Shown here piece after piece: positions 1 through 5,292 of a stretch of DNA of 5,292 nt. The number at the start of each line of letters is the position of its first letter. The first letter of the stretch is position 1. The stretch is from Acidobacteriota bacterium. Its GTDB lineage: Bacteria; Acidobacteriota; Terriglobia; Terriglobales; Acidobacteriaceae. The stretch covers positions 1-5,292 of the forward strand of contig JAJYBT010000274.1 in NCBI GenBank assembly GCA_021778875.1, written 5' to 3'. The notes beneath the pieces were generated by a model. That model worked only from the letters and a program-made list of their open reading frames with translations. It searched no databases and was not told where the DNA came from. Made by a program: the position numbers and the translations under genes.

Positions 1-1539
1 TGCGATGGAGATGAGAGTGTATCCGCGACGGGCGCGGTAGACGAGCGTGTGAAGTGCGGGCTCGGCGGCGGGCGCTACGGGCACAACAACGGCCTCGATG
101 CCACTGAGGCTCTCACTCTCGCTGATCTGATTGGCCGCGGCGAGATCCGAGACGGAGACGTGATAGCTGCGCGCGATGGAGGCGAGCGTTTCGTCTGCGG
201 TGACGCGGTGGTAGCGCCAGGCGTCGCGCTTGTCCTCTGGAATGGCGGCGACGCGCTGCTGGAAGAGCGCCGCGGTGCCAGCGGGCAGATGCAGATCGAA
301 GGAGGTATCGGGCGGCGTGACGAAGCGCAGGAGGCTGGGGTTGAGCGCCTCCAGTTCGTCGATGGGCGCGCTGACGAGATCGGAAACGAGACGCAGATCA
401 ACGGAGTAGTTGATGGTGACGGTGTCTGTGATGACCGGCGGATCGAGGGTGATTTCGTCAAAGCCGTACTGTCTGGGGTGATTGGCGATGATGATGGCGG
501 CGAGAATCTCCGGCACGTAGTTCTTAGTTTCCGCGGGGAGATTGTTGCGCCTGTAGAGCTCCCAGAAGTCGGCGTAGCCGGTTTTTTGCACGGCGCGCTG
601 CACGTTGCCCGCGCCCCAGTCATAGGCGGCCATGGCGAGATACCAGTCGCCGAGCTGGTCGTATAGGAACTTCATGTAGCGCGCGTAGGCGCGGGTGGAC
701 TTTTCCGGATCGAAGCGCTCGTCGGTGTAGCGGTTGCGCGTGAGGCCGTAGTTGCCGACGGGCATGAACTGCCACATGCCGCCGGCGCCGGAGTGAGGAT
801 TCATTGCGCGGGGCTGGAAGCCGGACTCCGCGACGGCGAGATAGATGAGGTCCTGCGGGACGCCTTCCTCAGCCATGACCTTCTGAATCATGGCGCGATA
901 GCGGCCAGCGCGCTCAAAGGAGTGCAGCAGGGTGTTGTGGCCGCGCTGGGAGTTGGCGAAGAAGTTGATGAAGGCCGCCACGTAGTCGTTCATGACAAGG
1001 GGCAGGTCCGACTTGGTGGTAGCGAGGTCGGAGCGTGCCTTGGCGACGAAGTTGGGGTCGACGGCGAAGGTGACGTCGCTGGCGACGTCGGCGGGCGTGA
1101 GCTCCTGCTTGGGAGCGAAGCCGTTGCCCTCCTTGAGGGCTTCCATTTCGAGTGCGTTGACGGCATCGACGATGTGATCGAACTCGTCCTGGAGCTGGGG
1201 CTCGCTCTTGATGTCGAGGCCGCTGGTGAGCATGAGATCGACGGCGCGGTCAAAGGCGACCTTGGCCTGGGGCAGCTGGCCCTTGCGGTAGTCGGCGGCG
1301 CCCTCAGAGTAGGCTGCTTCGACCTGGCGTATGAGCTGCTGCACGCGCTGCTGCTGGGCGGACTGGAGCTGCGCGGCTGCCGCTGCATTCTGCTGCGCGC
1401 CGGGAGCGGCGGCGGGCAGAGCCGGAGCGGTAGCCTGCGGGCTGACCTTGGGGGCTGTCGAATTTTTCGAAGGGCCGCAGCCTGCCAGCGCGAGGGCCAG
1501 AGTGGCGCAGCAAAGAAACCGATACGAATTTTTGCTCAT
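1..1539 (-). CDS. mltD: MltD-like membrane-bound lytic transglycosylase lipoprotein (3' end beyond window)
   Basis: This gene encodes a peptidoglycan lytic transglycosylase, which cleaves the MurNAc-GlcNAc bond to form 1,6-anhydro-MurNAc ends. The frame is open from the ATG at 1539 to the window edge: 513 residues are visible and the C-terminus is missing. Residues 1-21 form a lipoprotein signal with lipobox L18-A19-G20-C21. Residue +2 is Gly, not Asp, so outer-membrane anchoring is likely. An Ala/Gln/Pro-rich linker follows, then a single TPR-like helix pair at about 77-102. The SLT (GH23) domain spans about 215-345. It shows the catalytic Glu in the ES pair (E238-S239), GMWQF at 254-258 and AYDWGAGN at 305-312. 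A LysM domain starts near Y443, and a second starts near Y501 and is cut by the edge. This order matches MltD. No Shine-Dalgarno is visible before 1539; the start was chosen because it gives a clean lipoprotein signal. The family assignment is firm; the symbol is by architecture. Confidence 0.92.
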   Translation of the reverse strand, partial: MSKNSYRFLCCATLALALAGCGPSKNSTAPKVSPQATAPALPAAAPGAQQNAAAAAQLQSAQQQRVQQLIRQVEAAYSEGAADYRKGQLPQAKVAFDRAVDLMLTSGLDIKSEPQLQDEFDHIVDAVNALEMEALKEGNGFAPKQELTPADVASDVTFAVDPNFVAKARSDLATTKSDLPLVMNDYVAAFINFFANSQRGHNTLLHSFERAGRYRAMIQKVMAEEGVPQDLIYLAVAESGFQPRAMNPHSGAGGMWQFMPVGNYGLTRNRYTDERFDPEKSTRAYARYMKFLYDQLGDWYLAMAAYDWGAGNVQRAVQKTGYADFWELYRRNNLPAETKNYVPEILAAIIIANHPRQYGFDEITLDPPVITDTVTINYSVDLRLVSDLVSAPIDELEALNPSLLRFVTPPDTSFDLHLPAGTAALFQQRVAAIPEDKRDAWRYHRVTADETLASIARSYHVSVSDLAAANQISESESLSGIEAVVVPVAPAAEPALHTLVYRARRGYTLISIA

Positions 1540-1623
1540 TGGCGAATTCAGCAGCAGGCACGCGGCCGCACTGGGGCTATGGAGATTCCGAACAAGGCCC
1601 TATGCCGATGATAAGCTATGGAC

Positions 1624-1660
1624 AGGGGGCACTGCGCGCCATCCGGCGCTTTTGCCCCCT
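1624..1660 (+). promoter_or_regulatory. Hairpin in the lepA 5' leader
   Basis: AGGGGGCA at 1624-1631 pairs perfectly with TGCCCCCT at 1653-1660. Inside it, GCGCC (1636-1640) pairs with GGCGC (1645-1649) around an ATCC tetraloop. The structure ends 13 nt before the lepA ATG. It lacks a following T-run on the plus strand and is therefore not a terminator. It could be an RNA structure controlling lepA translation or a DNA operator in the divergent region; the sequence does not decide. The rest of the 134-bp gap (1540-1673) has no convincing sigma70 promoter in either direction. A TTGACA on the minus strand at 1667-1662 lacks a -10 partner at 16-18 bp. Confidence 0.5.
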
Positions 1661-1673
1661 TTGTCAACCTTGC

Positions 1674-3485
<1,812 letters not shown>

Positions 3486-3578
3486 TCCGCCTGCAACAAC
3501 CTGGCGAAGAATCCGTTTACAGAAAATTCATCACAGACTGTGGAAACCTACCCGGGTTGCCTGCGCGCGAGAAATTGT

Positions 3579-3590
3579 GACGGCGCCGTC
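3579..3590. repeat. Perfect 12-bp palindrome
   Basis: GACGGCGCCGTC is fully self-complementary with no spacer. It sits alone in the gap downstream of lepA and has no T-run, so it is not a terminator. It could be a binding site for a dimeric protein or chance in GC-rich DNA. Confidence 0.45.
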
Positions 3591-3708
3591 GTGCGTCCAG
3601 AGTTAGAAGCACATTCCCCAAGAAAAATAAGGGGTTTTGCGATTTCTCGAGATTGCAGCAGGATGAATCTGGAATTAGCAACGGATTCTAGCAGGCAGGC
3701 CGCAAAAA

Positions 3709-3729
3709 TGATCCACAGTTTTTTCCACA
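3709..3729 (+). promoter_or_regulatory. Pair of DnaA-box-like 9-mers
   Basis: TGATCCACA (3709-3717) and TTTTCCACA (3721-3729) are each one base from the DnaA box TTATCCACA. The second also fits the relaxed form TTWTNCACA. They have the same orientation and are 12 bp apart, start to start. A third, weaker match (GTTTCCACA, two mismatches) lies on the opposite strand at 3539-3547. Tight clusters of such sites occur in replication origins, in DnaA-titrating loci and in DnaA-regulated promoters. No dnaA, dnaN or other replication gene is visible in this window, so the role is open. Confidence 0.4.
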
Positions 3730-3789
3730 GGCGATCCTCCTGAATTCATGGTAGCCATGGGAGCGGTTGGGGCCTGCGAAAGGCAAAGG

Positions 3790-3816
3790 AAAAGGCCCCG
3801 CCGGGCGGGGCCTTTT
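3790..3816. terminator. Bidirectional rho-independent terminator between lepA and ompH
   Basis: AAAAGGCCCCGC (3790-3801) pairs without mismatch with GCGGGGCCTTTT (3805-3816), giving a 12-bp stem with a 3-nt loop. The flanking A and T runs let it work in both directions. On the minus strand it begins 22 nt after the ompH stop codon and is the obvious ompH terminator. On the plus strand it is the first strong terminator after lepA, about 305 nt past that stop. Confidence 0.9.
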
Positions 3817-3830
3817 GACCGGATTGTCCG

Positions 3831-3850
3831 GCTTCGGCTTAGTGCGAAGC
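3831..3850 (-). repeat. Hairpin spanning the ompH stop codon
   Basis: GCTTCG (3831-3836) pairs with CGAAGC (3845-3850) around an 8-nt loop that contains the ompH TAA stop (3839-3841). A smaller hairpin follows on the minus strand (CCGGA-TTG-TCCGG, 3819-3831), then the main terminator. Together they make three consecutive hairpins at the 3' end of the ompH transcript. Confidence 0.5.
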
Positions 3851-4471
3851 GGGGGCATGCGCCGCAGGCGGCTTGGGAGCGGAAGGCAGTTCCTGAGCCG
3901 GAGGTGCGGGTACGCCGGACTTGGCGTTGTAGGCGTCAATGACTGCCTTGGTGATGTTGGTGGACTCGCTAGCATAGAGGACGGGGTTCTGCTGCTGGGC
4001 AACGTCGAGCACCAGCGTGTAACCCTGCTCCTTGGCGTAGGAAGCGAGGACGTCATAGACCTTGGAGGCCAGGGAGTTGTAGAGCTGCTGCATCTCCTGC
4101 TGGAAGTCGTTCTGGGCGTCTTCCGCAGAGCGCTGGAGCTGCTTCTCCTTGTCGTCGATGGTCTTGGCGCGGCTGGCGCGCTCGGCATCGCTGAGCTTGT
4201 CGCCCTGTGCCTGGAGCTGCTTCTTGAGGGTATCGACCTCGTCGCTGAGGCTCTTGAGCTGGGCGCGCTTGGGCTCGTACTTTCTCTGCAGGTCGGCGAA
4301 GTTGCGCTGTCCCTCATTGGTTTGGGCCACGGCCACCTGGAAGGCGATGACGGCAATCTTGGCTGGTCCGGCAGGCGCGGTGGCGGCGGGAGCGGCAGCC
4401 GGGGACTGGGCGGTGGCGCTCAGGGCAAGGCCTGAGGCCAACATAGCTACTAGTGCAAGCGAGCGCTTCAT
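3839..4471 (-). CDS. ompH: Skp/OmpH-family periplasmic outer-membrane-protein chaperone
   Basis: Skp/OmpH proteins are trimeric periplasmic chaperones. They hold unfolded beta-barrel proteins after Sec export and deliver them to the BAM complex. The 210-residue product has a Sec signal peptide (KR at 2-3, a hydrophobic core, and an A-T-A cleavage site after residue 21). An Ala/Pro-rich linker (22-37) and a beta strand KIAVIAF (38-44) follow. A long charged helical segment at about 55-148, rich in Lys, Glu and Gln, should form the coiled-coil tentacle. The YTLVLDV strand (151-157) and a terminal helix (170-184) close the core. A Pro/Ala-rich tail (186-210) is longer than in E. coli Skp. The ATG at 4471 is preferred because it starts the signal peptide directly. 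A TTG at 4531, in frame and behind a strong AGGAGG, would add 20 residues. It lies just downstream of bamA, the expected neighbour, but has its own promoter. Confidence 0.93.
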   Translation of the reverse strand: MKRSLALVAMLASGLALSATAQSPAAAPAATAPAGPAKIAVIAFQVAVAQTNEGQRNFADLQRKYEPKRAQLKSLSDEVDTLKKQLQAQGDKLSDAERASRAKTIDDKEKQLQRSAEDAQNDFQQEMQQLYNSLASKVYDVLASYAKEQGYTLVLDVAQQQNPVLYASESTNITKAVIDAYNAKSGVPAPPAQELPSAPKPPAAHAPASH

Positions 4472-4634
4472 TCGAGTGAAAAACTCCTTCGGAATTCCTG
4501 GATGTATGTGCGCGCATGGTGCGCGAGACAAACCTGTGCCTCCTGAGAAACCTCACTGCCATTCTCTTGGGAGACCCCGCCAAGGCATTGGCGGAGGCGA
4601 TAAAGAGACGCGGATGGAGACGTCAGCAGGAACT
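4472..4634 (-). promoter_or_regulatory. Structured 5' leader of ompH
   Basis: From the promoter at 4641-4669 the transcript should begin near 4634, leaving an untranslated leader of about 160 nt. Going 5' to 3' on the minus strand it contains a 7-bp hairpin with a 4-nt loop (CCGCCAA/TTGGCGG, 4577-4594). A 4-bp hairpin, TCTC-CCAA-GAGA (4563-4574), follows almost at once. Next comes a strong AGGAGG (4539-4544), then a 5-bp GC hairpin (4511-4525). A CCTCC on the 5' side (4593-4597) could pair with the AGGAGG. It matches no riboswitch class I recognise. The leader length depends on the predicted promoter. Confidence 0.45.
4484..4489 (-). promoter_or_regulatory. Ribosome binding site for ompH
   Basis: AAGGAG on the minus strand lies 12 nt before the ATG at 4471, slightly longer than the usual spacing. 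It supports that start against the upstream TTG at 4531. Confidence 0.65.
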
Positions 4635-4640
4635 AGATGG

Positions 4641-4669
4641 ATTATAGGAGGGCGGGTTGGGGGCGTCAA
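4641..4669 (-). promoter_or_regulatory. Near-consensus sigma70 promoter of ompH
   Basis: On the minus strand, TTGACG (4664-4669, one base from the -35 consensus) is separated by exactly 17 bp from a perfect TATAAT -10 box (4641-4646). An A/T-rich patch at 4681-4690, just upstream of the -35, could act as an UP element. The predicted transcription start is near 4634. This promoter lies after the bamA terminator and points into ompH, so ompH should be strongly and independently expressed. Confidence 0.85.
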
Positions 4670-4727
4670 ACCGGCGGAGGATGAAAAATGAGGGCCGGCG
4701 AAGCGGGAGCGGGGAAGGCAAAGAAAA

Positions 4728-4751
4728 GGGCCGCTCCGTAGAGAGCGGCCC
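4728..4751 (-). terminator. Rho-independent terminator after bamA
   Basis: GGGCCGCTC (4728-4736) pairs perfectly with GAGCGGCCC (4743-4751), a 9-bp stem with a 6-nt loop. On the minus strand it is followed by TTTTCTTT. It starts 27 nt after the bamA stop codon and should separate bamA from ompH transcription. Confidence 0.87.
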
Positions 4752-4778
4752 GGATGGAACGATGCAAAACGCAGTTGT

Positions 4779-5292
4779 TTAGAAGGTGGTGGATACCGTG
4801 AGGCGGAAGGTCTTACGCGGCTCGCGGAAGAGGTTCTGCGCGCCGTAGGCCTGAATCGCCTGCTGGTAGGTGTAGTCGCCCGCGCCGCCCGGGGGGAACA
4901 TGTCGCGGGTGATGAGCTGCGCGGAGCAGCTCTGCACCTTGGCGCCGAGGCGGACGTCGTTGCAGTAGGGCCGCTCGTAGAGGCGGAGCGGATTGTACGC
5001 GTAGTAGAGGCGGACCGGAGCGTTGACGATCGGCATGATGACGGACAGCTCGCCGCCGAGCGACATGCGCGGAACGAAGTTGGTTCCGGCGACGGGGCGG
5101 ATGTCCTTCAGGAAGCCGACCTGCGAGCCGGGGATGCCGCCCTGGCAGGAGCCGTTGTTGTAGACCGGGCAGCCGTAGAGCGGAGCGGTGAGCGAAGCGA
5201 AGCCTTCAGGGCTCTGCATGAGCTGACCGTGGTTGGCGGCGACGTCGAGACCGAAGTCGTCAAAGAAGGAGAAGGTGACCGGGCCGGCGATG
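4779..5292 (-). CDS. bamA: Outer membrane protein assembly factor BamA (C-terminal 170 residues)
   Basis: BamA is the Omp85-family core of the BAM complex, which folds and inserts beta-barrel proteins into the outer membrane. Only the last 170 residues are visible, with no stop to the right edge; the POTRA domains and most of the barrel lie outside. The visible part fits the final barrel strands: VTFSFFDDFGLDVA (5-18) resembles strand 13, RMSLGGELSVIMPI followed by VRLYYAYNPLRL (75-104) resembles strands 14-15, and the terminal FRLTVSTTF (162-170) is strand 16 with the C-terminal Phe of outer-membrane barrels. Cys41/Cys49 and Cys110/Cys122 (numbered from the edge) lie in the predicted external loops 7 and 8. 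It is followed by its own terminator and then ompH, matching the common bamA-skp order. Another Omp85-family protein is possible, but the context favours BamA. Confidence 0.88.
   Translation of the reverse strand, partial: IAGPVTFSFFDDFGLDVAANHGQLMQSPEGFASLTAPLYGCPVYNNGSCQGGIPGSQVGFLKDIRPVAGTNFVPRMSLGGELSVIMPIVNAPVRLYYAYNPLRLYERPYCNDVRLGAKVQSCSAQLITRDMFPPGGAGDYTYQQAIQAYGAQNLFREPRKTFRLTVSTTF

Larger units (their letters stand above)
3486..3789. other. Gene-free region downstream of lepA
   Basis: This stretch of about 300 bp between the lepA stop and the shared terminator holds no supported gene. The short open frames have no ribosome binding site or recognisable product, apart from one 17-codon frame noted in the findings. 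It contains DnaA-box-like 9-mers, the inverted repeat CACAG-A-CTGTG (3532-3542), the 8-bp palindrome ACCCGGGT (3550-3557), CATGG-TAG-CCATG (3747-3759), and an A-rich patch flanked by CCCC and GGGG (3616-3634). It is visibly richer in A and T than the neighbouring genes in places. If lepA transcription ends at 3790-3816, most of this is lepA 3' untranslated RNA. Confidence 0.6.

Noticed and set aside
49..666. Long plus-strand open frame opposite the lytic transglycosylase gene
   Set aside because: It is antisense to a clear SLT-LysM protein, shows no domain or ribosome site, and is expected from the high-GC third-position bias.
793..1611. 272-codon plus-strand frame spanning the transglycosylase 5' end and running into the gap before lepA
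   Set aside because: It is low-complexity and rich in Gly, Leu, Val and Ala with no recognisable fold, antisense to the conserved lipoprotein frame, and lacks a ribosome site.
1639..1667. Minus-strand promoter built on TTGACA at 1662-1667 for the transglycosylase gene
   Set aside because: No -10-like sequence occurs 16-18 bp downstream; the bases there are GC-rich (GGATGG region).
3616..3640. CCCC and GGGG flanking an A-rich loop, then TTTT, as a lepA terminator
   Set aside because: The stem is only 4 bp with an 11-nt loop, much weaker than the shared terminator at 3790-3816.
3540..3743. 67-codon plus-strand frame after lepA
   Set aside because: It has a GTG start without a Shine-Dalgarno, no recognisable motif and unremarkable composition.
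3486..3789. Chromosome dimer resolution (dif) site in the convergent gap
   Set aside because: No stretch resembles the 28-bp XerC/XerD palindromic consensus.
4545..4634. Known riboswitch (cyclic-di-GMP or cobalamin type) in the ompH leader
   Set aside because: The conserved core sequences of these classes were not found by eye; only simple hairpins are seen.

Overview
The window looks like chromosomal DNA from a high-GC, Gram-negative (diderm) bacterium. It carries three cell-envelope genes and one translation GTPase gene. The BamA tail, the Skp/OmpH protein and the MltD-type lipoprotein most resemble, from memory, Acidobacteriota of the Terriglobales type. That placement is an inference; no search was run. 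There are no insertion sequences, CRISPR arrays, tRNA or rRNA genes, or phage genes. About 86% of the window is coding.

Layout. (1) 1-1539, minus strand: 5' part of an MltD-like membrane-bound lytic transglycosylase lipoprotein, with its C-terminus beyond the left edge. (2) 1540-1673: divergent intergenic gap with a strong hairpin close to the next start. (3) 1674-3485, plus strand: complete lepA (elongation factor 4). (4) 3486-3838: gene-free gap with DnaA-box-like 9-mers, a perfect 12-bp palindrome and a bidirectional terminator (3790-3816) shared by two convergent genes. (5) 3839-4471, minus strand: complete Skp/OmpH-type periplasmic chaperone. (6) 4472-4778: ompH leader, a near-consensus sigma70 promoter (4641-4669) and the terminator of the upstream gene (4728-4751). 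(7) 4779-5292, minus strand: 3' end of a BamA (Omp85) outer-membrane assembly gene ending in the beta-barrel Phe signature.

How the genes work together. bamA followed by skp/ompH is a widely conserved order: BamA inserts beta-barrel proteins into the outer membrane, and Skp carries them across the periplasm. Here the order is kept, but a terminator and a separate promoter lie between them, so ompH is probably transcribed on its own. lepA, not lpxD, follows ompH, and it is convergent. The MltD-like enzyme cuts peptidoglycan and probably sits in the outer membrane. lepA has no obvious role in the envelope and is an unrelated neighbour.

I found no clear new multi-gene system. The parts most worth a second look are non-coding: the DnaA-box-like cluster after lepA, the long structured ompH leader with a competing start signal, and the hairpin directly before a lepA start that has no Shine-Dalgarno sequence.
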